Assembly (NCBI GenBank): GCA_046726015.1
Contig: JBKOZS010000015.1
Location: 1 to 18,781, forward strand
DNA length: 18,781 bases
Direction of reading: 5' to 3'
DNA from: QHWT01 sp046726015
Lineage (GTDB): Bacteria > Acidobacteriota > Vicinamibacteria > Vicinamibacterales > 2-12-FULL-66-21
Positions 1-6,312 of this stretch are shown here, piece by piece; position 1 is the stretch's first letter; every line of letters begins with the position of its first letter. The translations under genes were made by a program, and so were the position numbers. The notes below the pieces were generated by a model, which was given only the letters and a program-made list of their open reading frames with translations, searched no databases and was not told the DNA's origin.

Positions 1-103
1 CGGCATAGCCGGCACGGGTCAACGCCTGCGCGAACAGCTGGCGCACGGCCGGCTCGTCCTCGACGAGCAGGATCGTCTCGAGTGGTCGTGAACTATCGCC
101 CAT
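1..103 (-). CDS. Response regulator, receiver domain N-terminus (partial)
   Basis: The minus strand read from ATG at 103 gives about 34 residues before the window ends: a short polar lead (MGDSSRPLE), then TILLVEDEP, then an amphipathic helix ending LTRAGYA. TILLVEDEP is the first beta strand plus acidic pocket of a two-component receiver (REC) domain, whose acidic pair helps bind Mg2+ for phosphorylation of a later Asp. That phospho-acceptor and any output domain lie outside the window, so DNA-binding and stand-alone regulators cannot be told apart. An in-frame ATG at 109 is an alternative start. It lies about 57 bp downstream of the PAP2 phosphatase stop on the same strand, so co-transcription is possible. 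Confidence 0.8.
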   Translation of the reverse strand, partial: MGDSSRPLETILLVEDEPAVRQLFAQALTRAGYA

Positions 104-160
104 GTCCATCCATTACAACGCATCGCTCGCCCGATCCGAACGTGTGCGGAATGCGCACAC

Positions 161-922
161 TCATCCGCTCTCGGCCTTTTTCTGCTCCGCCTTCATGCCG
201 GTGCGCCGCTCGAGCGTCTGCGCCGCCCCCCAGCAAAGGGACGCCCACAGGAGGCCAATGATCCACCCGGCGATGACGTCAGTCGGATAGTGTACGCCAA
301 GGCACACACGGCTGATCCCCGTCAGCAGCGTCAGCACCATCGCCATCGTCAAACAATAAATCTTGGTGATTCGCCCCTTCGACACGTGCATCAGCACGGC
401 GCCGAGCGTCAGGTACACCACGGCCGACGTTAGGGCGTGTCCACTGGGGAAGCTCGTCGACCCGACGTCGCGCAAGTGCGGGACGATGCTCGGTCTTGTC
501 CGCGCGAATGAATTCTTCAGCGCGTAATTGACGAACCATCCGCTCGTTGACGTCACCAGGACGAAGAGCGCGGTGCGATAGCGCGCCTGCAACAGCAGGA
601 AGCCGACGACGGCAAGGACGACAAGGCCGAGGAAGACCGGGCTGCCGAGAGAAGTGATGTCGAGCAGCGCCCCCTGCAGCCAGGGAGGTCCAATCATTTG
701 TGTGGGGTCCGCAGGGTTGCGCAGCGCGCGCAACAGCGCGGTATCGAACGCCAGCGTGTTTCCTTCCATCACTTCGCTGGCGAGCTTCAGGAAGACGAGG
801 AGAAGGATCGTCCCCGCGAGCGCAATCAGCAGCCACGAGATCTCGTGCCGCTCGAGACGGGTGAGAGGGTGAAACGGACGACGCCACCAGGGGGCGGCGG
901 CAGTGTGCTGGCGAGGTTTCAT
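161..922 (-). CDS. PAP2-family membrane phosphatase
   Basis: A 253-residue integral membrane protein with the complete acid-phosphatase/PAP2 signature: K136-x6-R143-P144, then PSGH at 159-162 (His162 as acid/base), then S204-R205-x5-H211-x3-D215 (His211 as the nucleophile forming phospho-His). Several hydrophobic segments (about 29-47, 92-112, 115-133, 164-180, 190-203, 216-234) fit the family's six-helix fold. Such enzymes remove phosphate from lipid substrates (phosphatidic acid, phosphatidylglycerol phosphate, undecaprenyl diphosphate) on the outer face of the inner membrane; the substrate here cannot be assigned. The N-terminus is basic and the C-terminus is rich in Lys and Glu. It is transcribed away from the amine oxidase gene and toward the response regulator. 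Confidence 0.9.
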   Translation of the reverse strand: MKPRQHTAAAPWWRRPFHPLTRLERHEISWLLIALAGTILLLVFLKLASEVMEGNTLAFDTALLRALRNPADPTQMIGPPWLQGALLDITSLGSPVFLGLVVLAVVGFLLLQARYRTALFVLVTSTSGWFVNYALKNSFARTRPSIVPHLRDVGSTSFPSGHALTSAVVYLTLGAVLMHVSKGRITKIYCLTMAMVLTLLTGISRVCLGVHYPTDVIAGWIIGLLWASLCWGAAQTLERRTGMKAEQKKAESG

Positions 923-1081
923 TATTCACTTCGCTCGGCGGGGCCCCTCTGACGTTCCCCGCCTCGCTGCGCGCTCGCGACCGCCTGCGGCGGCTCCCCT
1001 CCGGCGCTCGCTTGCACGGTGTCCTGTTTCTTGTTCCGCCGCTTGAATCCTCTTCGCACCAAATCCTCAATCGCTCTTAAA

Positions 1082-2548
1082 ATGCTATCGCACATGCGAT
1101 CGCTATACGCTCGACTTCACTCCCGCCGTGGCGGGGAGGATGGACTCGACCGCCGCGAAATGATCAAGCGGTCGCTGGCGGCTGCCGCGGGACTGCTCGT
1201 CAGCGAGCGGGTGTCGTTCGCGAGCTCGCGCGCGTCCGGGCCGCGCGTCGTGATTATCGGCGCCGGCTTCGCGGGTTTGTCGGCGGCCTACGAGCTGACG
1301 CGTGGCGGCGCGGACGTTACGATCCTCGAGGCGCGCAATCGCGTCGGCGGACGCGTCATCAGCTTCAGCGATCTCGTGCCCGGCGGCGCCATGGAAGGGG
1401 GCGCCGAGCTCATTGGCAGCAATCACGCGATCTGGCTGCAATACAAGGAACGATTCAAACTCTCGTTCATCGATATCACCGAGGAGGACGCCGAAGCGCC
1501 GATCGTCCTGGACGGGAAGCGCCTCAGCGCGGCGGAATCCGATCGGCTCTGGGAGGAGATGAGCGACACGCTTCGCCGCCTCGATGCGGACGCGGCGACG
1601 ATCGCGGATCCGTTTGCGCCGTGGCAGGCGCCGCGCGCATCGGATTTCGACCGGCAGTCGCTGGGCGAGTGGATCGCACGACTCGACGTCTCTGATCTGT
1701 GCAAACGCGGCATCGATACGCAGATGGTGGCCGACAACGGGGTCGTGACCGGCTGGCAGAGCTGCCTCGGCAATCTTGCGATGATCAAGGGAGGCGGCGT
1801 CGAGAAGTACTGGACCGAGACAGAGGTCTTCCGTTGCGCGGGCGGGAGCGATCAGCTCGCGCGTCACCTGGCCCGCGCGATCGGCAGCGAGCGAATTCAC
1901 CTGCGGCAGCCCGTGACGGCCATCGCGGTGTCAGATCGCGGCGTCGTGGTGACGACAGGCTCGGGCAACCATGAGGCGGACTACGCGGTGCTGGCCGTGC
2001 CGCCACTGACGTGGAACCGCATCGCGTTCACGCCGCGCCTGCACGTGACAGGGACGCCGCAGATGGGCAGCAACGTGAAGTTCCTGATGCGCGTGCGCGA
2101 TCACTACTGGAAGCGGGCGGGCCTCGCACCGGAGTGCATGACCGACGGTCCCGTGCACCTGACGTGGCACACGACGCAGCATCAGAAGGTCGCGGGAGCC
2201 GGCGTGGTGGCGTTCTCCGGCGGCCCCGCCGCGGATGCGTGCCGCGCGTGGACGGCCTCGGAACGCACGGAGCGGTATCTCACCTCGCTCTCGCCGATCT
2301 ATCGCGGCCTGCGCGGGAGCTTCGAACGCGCGCGCTTCATGGACTGGCCGTCGGACCCGTGGGTCAAGGGTTCGTATTCGTTCCCAGCGCCGGGTGAGGT
2401 CACGACGCTCGGACCGCAACTGCAACAGCCGCTCGCCAATCGCGTGTTTCTTGCCGGCGAGCACACCTGCTACGCGTTCGTCGGATATATGGAAGGTGCG
2501 TTGCAGTCAGGGGCGCGCGCAGCGAGCCGAATCATGGCGGCCGTCTGA
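1082..2548 (+). CDS. Tat-exported flavin amine oxidase (FAD-dependent)
   Basis: From ATG 1082 the protein has 488 residues. A Tat-type signal is visible: twin Arg at 24-25 in DRREMIKRS, then a mildly hydrophobic stretch (AAAAGLLVS), so export with bound FAD is likely. The ADP-binding fold follows: GAGFAG at 60-65, an E/R-rich strand end (LEARNRVGGRV) about 25 residues later, and a C-terminal FAD clamp, VFLAGEHTCYAFVGYMEGAL. These mark the monoamine oxidase/amino-oxidase superfamily, which oxidises amines, polyamines or amino acids to imines with release of H2O2; the substrate is not readable here. GTG 1019 gives a longer form and ATG 1094 a slightly shorter one; a start at ATG 1160 would lose the twin Arg. 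The TGA stop lies inside the terminal repeat of the 2542-2851 element. Confidence 0.85.
   Translation: MLSHMRSLYARLHSRRGGEDGLDRREMIKRSLAAAAGLLVSERVSFASSRASGPRVVIIGAGFAGLSAAYELTRGGADVTILEARNRVGGRVISFSDLVPGGAMEGGAELIGSNHAIWLQYKERFKLSFIDITEEDAEAPIVLDGKRLSAAESDRLWEEMSDTLRRLDADAATIADPFAPWQAPRASDFDRQSLGEWIARLDVSDLCKRGIDTQMVADNGVVTGWQSCLGNLAMIKGGGVEKYWTETEVFRCAGGSDQLARHLARAIGSERIHLRQPVTAIAVSDRGVVVTTGSGNHEADYAVLAVPPLTWNRIAFTPRLHVTGTPQMGSNVKFLMRVRDHYWKRAGLAPECMTDGPVHLTWHTTQHQKVAGAGVVAFSGGPAADACRAWTASERTERYLTSLSPIYRGLRGSFERARFMDWPSDPWVKGSYSFPAPGEVTTLGPQLQQPLANRVFLAGEHTCYAFVGYMEGALQSGARAASRIMAAV
1087..1100. promoter_or_regulatory. Short perfect dyad at the amine oxidase start
   Basis: The sequence ATCGCA-CA-TGCGAT is a perfect 6-bp inverted repeat with a 2-bp centre, directly after the ATG at 1082 and overlapping the ATG at 1094. 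An AT-rich TTAAAAT at 1077-1083 could serve as a -10 element, but no convincing -35 is spaced from it. The dyad could be an operator or an mRNA hairpin, or it could be chance. If 1077-1083 is the promoter, translation must begin at 1094 or later. The rest of the 923-1081 spacer is very GC-rich (an 8-bp GGGGCCCC palindrome at 940-947 and a CCGCC/GGCGG hairpin near 980-995), with no gene seen. Confidence 0.25.
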
Positions 2549-2851
2549 TTGGCGACTGCCGACTGCAGATTGCCGATTAACGGATTGGCGAATGGCGAAT
2601 GCCGATTGACATTGACGATTGCCGATTCGATTGACGATTGAGGAATGGCGATTGATATTGCCGATTGACGACTGATATCTCGTAGACAATTGCGCCGATG
2701 CCTCGAGCAGCTGCTCGCCAATAGTCAATCGACAGTCCAAATCGCCAATCGGCAATCGACAATCCAATCGTCAATCGACAATCCAAATCGACGATCGGCA
2801 ATCTGCCATTCGTTAATCTGCAGTCTGCAATCGCCAATCTGCAATCAGACG
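2542..2851. repeat. Palindromic array of degenerate heptamers with 10-bp terminal inverted repeats
   Basis: This spacer between convergent genes is almost entirely 7-bp units. From 2547 to about 2680 they read GA(T/C/A)TGNC (GATTGCC, GATTGAC, GACTGCC, GAATGGC), about 19 units with a few of 5, 6 or 8 bp. From about 2718 to 2846 the same family runs reversed (GCCAATC, GACAATC, GTCAATC), again about 19 units. The centre (about 2681-2717) is unrelated and contains a perfect 14-bp palindrome, CGAGCAG/CTGCTCG, at 2704-2717. The outer edges are a perfect inverted repeat: CGTCTGATTG at 2542-2551 and CAATCAGACG at 2842-2851. Each copy contains the TGA stop of the adjoining gene. The transcript could fold into a long imperfect stem and act as a two-way terminator. 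Short reading frames here are repeat artefacts. Confidence 0.9.
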
Positions 2852-3285
2852 CGTTCGTGAACTTTGACGGCCTTGATCATCAGTACCGGCACTTCGACAC
2901 GGTGGCGTACGCGATCGGCGGTGCTGCCACGCAACAGATCGTTCAGGAAGCGATGGCCGTGCGTGGACATCGCAATCAGATCCACCTTCTGGTCCCGCGC
3001 GACCTTGATCAGCTCCGTCGCGGGATCGCCCATCGCGAGCAGCGTGCGCGTGCGGAAGCCTCTCGAGGAGAGCTCGCTGGCGATCCGCTCCAGGTAGGCA
3101 CGGTCGTCGGTGATCTCCTCCGAGTCGCGGAGTTCCAGTTCGTCGTGATACCGCGCGGCCCATCCGTCAGCCACGTGCACGAGCAACAGCGACGCGCCCG
3201 TCAGCCTCGCGAGCTGCTGCACGTGCTCCAACACCGTCCGGTCCGCGTCCGAGTGTTCGATGGCGATCAGGATGTTGGTATACAT
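2845..3285 (-). CDS. Universal stress protein, UspA family
   Basis: From ATG 3285 the protein has 146 residues, the usual single-domain Usp length. The N-terminal strand is NILIAIEHSDAD, the Asp of which normally contacts adenine. The C-terminal nucleotide loop reads STHGHRFLNDLLRGST, which matches G-x2-G-x9-G-(S/T) except that the first Gly is Ser. The final strand is VPVLMIKAV. ATP-binding Usp proteins are soluble dimers linked to stress survival. GAGG at 3291-3294, five bases before ATG 3285, favours this start over GTG 3300. It lies 69 bp downstream of the Nramp transporter gene on the same strand, so it may be read from the mntH promoter. The last two codons (GTC TGA) lie in the terminal repeat of the adjacent element. 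Confidence 0.9.
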   Translation of the reverse strand: MYTNILIAIEHSDADRTVLEHVQQLARLTGASLLLVHVADGWAARYHDELELRDSEEITDDRAYLERIASELSSRGFRTRTLLAMGDPATELIKVARDQKVDLIAMSTHGHRFLNDLLRGSTADRVRHRVEVPVLMIKAVKVHERV

Positions 3286-3300
3286 AGCGGCCTCACTCAC

Positions 3301-3349
3301 GACTTGGGACGTGGACCCCGGACCCCGGACCTCGGACCCCGGACCTCGG
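3301..3349. repeat. Seven consecutive heptamers (ACCCCGG family)
   Basis: Exactly 49 bp can be cut into seven 7-mers: GACTTGG, GACGTGG, then ACCCCGG twice, ACCTCGG, ACCCCGG and ACCTCGG. The five right-hand units differ at one position (C/T). The array fills the spacer between the mntH stop (3355) and the uspA ribosome binding site (3291-3294). On the transcribed strand it reads as CCGGGGT/CCGAGGT repeats. Its sequence is unrelated to the GATTGCC family next door, but the period is the same. Confidence 0.85.
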
Positions 3350-3354
3350 CACGC

Positions 3355-4668
3355 TCACGATCCAAAGAACGTTTGCCACAACAGCCACGCGTTCAGCGCG
3401 GCAATGACTACCGCCACCGGCCAGGCCAGCCACAGCATCCATTTCGGCGCGACCAGCACTCCCATCTTGCGGCGATCCCCCGTGAACATGACGAGCGGAA
3501 ACACCGCGAAGGGGAGCTGCAGGCTGAGGATCACCTGGCTCAGAATCAGCAACTGCCCCGTCCCCCGCTCACCGTAAAGCGCCACTGTGATAAGCGCCGG
3601 GATGATCGCGATGAGACGCGTGATCAGCCGGCGCAGCCACGGACGCAGCCGGATATTCAGGAACCCTTCCATCACGATCTGTCCCGCGAGGGTTCCCGTC
3701 AACGTTGCATTCTGTCCCGCGAACAGCAGCGCGACCGCAAACAGCGTGCTCGCGAGCGACGTCCCCAGCAACGGCGCGAGCAACAGGTACGCATCCGAGA
3801 TGTCGGCCACGTCCTGGTGGCCGGTGCCGTGGAACACGGCAGCCGCCATGACGAGGATCGCACCGTTCAGGAAGAGTGCCGACATCAGTGCGAAACTCGA
3901 GTCGATCGTCGCGAACTGCACCGCCTGCCGCCGGCTTTCGAGATCGTCGCCATACTTGCGGGTCTGGACGATCGACGAGTGCAGGTACAGATTGTGCGGC
4001 ATGACCGTCGCGCCGAGAATGCCCACCGCGATGTAGAGCATGTCCGGATTGCGGATGATCTCGGGGCTCGGCAGCATGCCGCGCAGCACTCCCGCGAGAC
4101 TCGGCTTGGCGAACGCGAGCTCGACGGCGAATGATCCGGCAATGCCGACGATCAGCAGGACCACCAGCGCTTCGACATAGCGGAACCGGTGGTTCTGCAG
4201 CCACAGGACCAGGAGCACATCCGCCGACGTGAGACAGACCCCCCAGATCATGGGCAGCCCGAAGAGAAGGTTGAGCGCAATGGCCGCGCCAATCACCTCC
4301 GCGAGATCGCAGGCCGCAATCGCAATCTCGCACAGCACCCACAGGAAGATCGTCGTCCCGTGCGAGAAGTGATCGCGGCAGGCCTGCGCGAGGTCGCGCC
4401 CGCTGACGATCCCCAGCCGCGCGGCCAGCGCCTGCAGCAGGATCGCCATCAGGTTCGACAGCATGATCACGGACAGCAGCGTGTACCCATACCGGGCGCC
4501 GCCCGCGAGATCCGTGGCCCAGTTGCCGGGGTCCATGTAACCGACAGCCACGAGATATCCCGGGCCGGTAAACGCGAAGAGCGTTCGCCAGAAACTGCCG
4601 GTCGGCACCGGGATCGTCCCGTGCACCTCTGGCAGGCTGACGGCGCTCGATGGCTGACGCCAACTCAT
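3355..4668 (-). CDS. mntH: Nramp-family Mn2+/Fe2+ transporter (MntH-like)
   Basis: A 437-residue polytopic protein with 11 or so hydrophobic segments. The metal-binding signatures of Nramp proton symporters are both present: DPGN at 46-49 in the first unwound helix, with the following WATD, and MPHN at 223-226 in helix 6 (Met223 favours soft divalent metals such as Mn and Fe). Helix 6 continues LYLHSSIVQTR, as in the family. It imports divalent metal, mainly Mn2+, across the inner membrane with H+. ATG 4668 is the start, because the open frame upstream of it is only the antisense of the DUF5777 and CHRD genes and shows no homology-like features. Two tandem TTAC-N7-GTAA dyads lie 14-47 bp upstream. 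uspA follows 69 bp downstream. Confidence 0.93.
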   Translation of the reverse strand: MSWRQPSSAVSLPEVHGTIPVPTGSFWRTLFAFTGPGYLVAVGYMDPGNWATDLAGGARYGYTLLSVIMLSNLMAILLQALAARLGIVSGRDLAQACRDHFSHGTTIFLWVLCEIAIAACDLAEVIGAAIALNLLFGLPMIWGVCLTSADVLLVLWLQNHRFRYVEALVVLLIVGIAGSFAVELAFAKPSLAGVLRGMLPSPEIIRNPDMLYIAVGILGATVMPHNLYLHSSIVQTRKYGDDLESRRQAVQFATIDSSFALMSALFLNGAILVMAAAVFHGTGHQDVADISDAYLLLAPLLGTSLASTLFAVALLFAGQNATLTGTLAGQIVMEGFLNIRLRPWLRRLITRLIAIIPALITVALYGERGTGQLLILSQVILSLQLPFAVFPLVMFTGDRRKMGVLVAPKWMLWLAWPVAVVIAALNAWLLWQTFFGS

Positions 4669-4681
4669 ATGTCCATCTACC

Positions 4682-4715
4682 TTACACGACGCGTAAGAGG
4701 TTACTGAAAGGGTAA
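4682..4715. promoter_or_regulatory. Two tandem TTAC-N7-GTAA operators upstream of mntH
   Basis: Two 15-bp dyads share the same half sites and spacer length: TTAC(4682-4685)-N7-GTAA(4693-4696) and TTAC(4701-4704)-N7-GTAA(4712-4715). Their spacers are unrelated (ACGACGC and TGAAAGG), so only the half sites are conserved. Centre-to-centre distance is 19 bp, close to two helical turns, so two dimers would sit on the same DNA face. The pair begins 14 bp before the mntH ATG and lies in the divergent spacer with the DUF5777 gene. A metalloregulator (DtxR/MntR- or Fur-like) is the natural candidate; the half site is not one I can match to a known consensus. Confidence 0.6.
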
Positions 4716-4737
4716 AGAAATCGCGGTTGTTCCGGCC

Positions 4738-4752
4738 GATTCCACCGGAATC
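4738..4752. promoter_or_regulatory. GATTCC-N3-GGAATC dyad in the divergent promoter region
   Basis: A perfect 6-bp inverted repeat with a 3-bp centre lies 33 bp upstream of ATG 4786 and 22 bp from the second mntH dyad. It could be an operator for the DUF5777-CHRD pair or a 5' leader hairpin. No promoter hexamers are convincing nearby. Confidence 0.3.
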
Positions 4753-4785
4753 CGCGAGGCACGCGAATTGCCAGTCCAAGGTTCC

Positions 4786-5643
4786 ATGCCCTGGTGTATC
4801 CAGTGGCGGGCCGTGGTGTTGGCGCTCGCCGTCGTGGCGATCCCTTCGCGTGCGCTTGCCCAGGCCGATCAATCCCCTCCTCCCCAACCGCCCCAGATCG
4901 ATCTCACGGTCGTCAACGTGCCGACGACCCTGCAGTTGAAGGCGCATCACAGCTACTTCCGGTTGACGCATCGGTTCACGCGCGACCTGGGGCGGGGCAC
5001 GTTCGGACAGATCGCCGCGGATCTGTTCAGTCTGGACAACGGCGCCGTCATTGGGCTGGAATACCGGTTCGGCATCACGTCGACCCTGCACGCGGGTATT
5101 CACCGATCGATTCTGAACAAGACGATTCAGGCGTTCGGCTGGTGGAACACGCTGTCGCAGGAAAACGGGCACCCCGTGGGCCTCGCGATCAGCGCGGCGG
5201 TCGAGGGCACGAACAACATGCAGCAGGACTATCAACCGAGCGTGACCGCGTCGGTGTCCCGCACGCATGGCACCTGGCTCGCGCTGTATGCCGCTCCTGC
5301 CTACGTTCACCACGCGCACACGGAGACCTTGCTGTCGCTCCACGGCTCGCACGAGGTGCCCGGCGTGGACGCGCAGCTGGATGAGCGCGACACGTTTTTC
5401 GTCGGCCTTGGCACGCGCATCCGGTTTCTGCCGACTGCGTTTGTCGTCGCCGAAGTCTCGCCGCGTCTGGCCGGCTACACACCCGATGACGCGGCGTGGA
5501 ATGTCGGCATCGAGAAACAGACGCAGGGGCACGTGCTCCAGCTCAATTTCGGCAACAACTTCTCGACCACCCCGGGCATGATCGCCCGCGGCTTTTCCGA
5601 GCGCAGCGTGTTCATGGGATTCAACCTGAGTCGCAAGTTCTAA
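4786..5643 (+). CDS. Secreted/outer-membrane beta-barrel protein, DUF5777-like
   Basis: From ATG 4786 the protein has 285 residues. It begins with a Sec signal peptide: hydrophobic core WRAVVLALAVVAIPS and the site RALA|QAD after about residue 25. After a short Pro/Gln linker it reads as alternating beta strands with aromatic ends: HSYFRLTHRFTRDLGRG, then DLFSLDNGAVIGLEYRFGIT, then GIHRSILNKTIQAFGWW, ending in a C-terminal aromatic strand, FMGFNLSRKF. This pattern (hSyfr.thRf, a conserved D.FSLD.Ga..GLEY, an R-rich strand) is what I recognise as DUF5777, a barrel family of unknown function. Ending in Phe fits outer-membrane insertion. The start at 4786 places AAGG five bases upstream; TTG 4768 would add residues before the signal. 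A CHRD lipoprotein gene follows 12 bp later and is probably co-transcribed. Confidence 0.75.
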   Translation: MPWCIQWRAVVLALAVVAIPSRALAQADQSPPPQPPQIDLTVVNVPTTLQLKAHHSYFRLTHRFTRDLGRGTFGQIAADLFSLDNGAVIGLEYRFGITSTLHAGIHRSILNKTIQAFGWWNTLSQENGHPVGLAISAAVEGTNNMQQDYQPSVTASVSRTHGTWLALYAAPAYVHHAHTETLLSLHGSHEVPGVDAQLDERDTFFVGLGTRIRFLPTAFVVAEVSPRLAGYTPDDAAWNVGIEKQTQGHVLQLNFGNNFSTTPGMIARGFSERSVFMGFNLSRKF

Positions 5644-5655
5644 CGGGAGGAAAAG

Positions 5656-6132
5656 ATGAAGCGCCTGGCCCTGGTTTCTTGTGTCGCCCTGCTGGCCCTT
5701 GCCGGATGCGGCGGCAACGATTCGCCAACCACCCCGTCGAATACGACGGTGTTCACCGTCAGCCTGCTCCCGTCCAACGAGGTGCCGCCGGTCACGGACG
5801 CGGAATCGAGCGGACGTGGCACCGCGGTCATCACCGTCCATTCGGACTCGAACACCATTGATTTCAACATCAACTTGCAGAGCTTCCCCAGCGGCACCGT
5901 CATTACTGCTGCACACATTCATCCAGGTGTGGCAGGCACGAACGGCAGCGTCCTCGTAGGCACTGGCCTGGCAAGCTCCACTCTGGCGAACGGCAGCGGC
6001 ACCTTCACGTTCAACGCTGTCGGGACGTCGGCTGAGAACATCAACTCCATTCTGGCCAACCCGCAGAACTTCTACTTCAACGTCCACTCCGTGAACCACG
6101 GCCCGGGCGTGGCACGCGGGCAGCTGCGGTAG
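5656..6132 (+). CDS. CHRD-domain lipoprotein
   Basis: A 158-residue protein with a lipoprotein signal (basic KR, hydrophobic core, lipobox LAGC with Cys18) followed by a Gly/Asn/Thr linker. The rest is one CHRD domain: FTVSLLPSNEVPPV at the start, a middle HIHPG motif (AAHIHPGVAGTNG), and the end FYFNVHSVNHGPGVARGQL. CHRD domains are beta-sandwich modules first seen in chordin. Bacterial versions are exported and their role is unknown, though the His cluster could bind metal. A strong Shine-Dalgarno (GGGAGG, 5645-5650) sits five bases before the ATG, and the DUF5777 barrel gene ends 12 bp upstream, so the two are likely one operon. Confidence 0.85.
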   Translation: MKRLALVSCVALLALAGCGGNDSPTTPSNTTVFTVSLLPSNEVPPVTDAESSGRGTAVITVHSDSNTIDFNINLQSFPSGTVITAAHIHPGVAGTNGSVLVGTGLASSTLANGSGTFTFNAVGTSAENINSILANPQNFYFNVHSVNHGPGVARGQLR

Positions 6133-6157
6133 GCGCCGGCCAGAGGTCGCATGCTAA

Positions 6158-6191
6158 ATGCTGGATGCCGAACGCTTTCGGCATTCAGCAT
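6158..6191. terminator. 15-bp hairpin after the CHRD gene, built of heptamers
   Basis: Left arm 6158-6172 pairs with right arm 6177-6191 over 15 bp with a single G.U wobble and a CGCT loop. It lies 25 bp after the CHRD stop, so it is a plausible transcription end, although there is no T tract directly after it (a T-rich run appears only at 6206-6224). The left side is made of 7-bp units (GCATGCT, AAATGCT, GGATGCC from 6149) and the right side of inverted ones (TTCGGCA, TTCAGCA), a small version of the 2542-2851 layout. The rest of the 6133-6312 spacer shows no gene. TTGCTT at 6217 and TAGGCT at 6241 are a weak promoter candidate for the lipid cluster. Confidence 0.55.
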
Positions 6192-6299
6192 CCGCCCGGT
6201 CGGCATTGAGTTTGTCTTGCTTTTCACCCCTTCCTCACACTAGGCTCACCACTTCTCACCACTCGTCCGGGTATCGTGTCGCGGTCATCCCCACTCGTT

Positions 6300-6308
6300 G
6301 GAGGAGGA
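6300..6308 (+). promoter_or_regulatory. Strong Shine-Dalgarno deciding the desaturase start
   Basis: GGAGGAGGA lies four to five bases before ATG 6313. It selects this ATG over the in-frame TTG at 6298, whose codons would be part of the Shine-Dalgarno itself. Confidence 0.7.
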
Positions 6309-6312
6309 AGAC

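Noticed and set aside
2470..2837. Small minus-strand frames of about 85 residues with repeated LPIG/CRLTIG motifs
   Set aside because: They are translations of the 7-bp repeats, which give a 7-residue period in every frame.
2542..2851. CRISPR array
   Set aside because: Units are 7 bp, degenerate and without unique spacers, and the orientation reverses in the middle.
2857..4134. 425-residue plus-strand frame over uspA and mntH
   Set aside because: Arg/His/Gln-rich low-complexity composition typical of the antisense of GC-rich genes; both opposite genes are well supported.
4669..6099. Long minus-strand extension that would make the Nramp protein 914 residues
   Set aside because: It is the antisense of the DUF5777 and CHRD genes, has no membrane or domain pattern, and ATG 4668 gives a normal-length Nramp protein.
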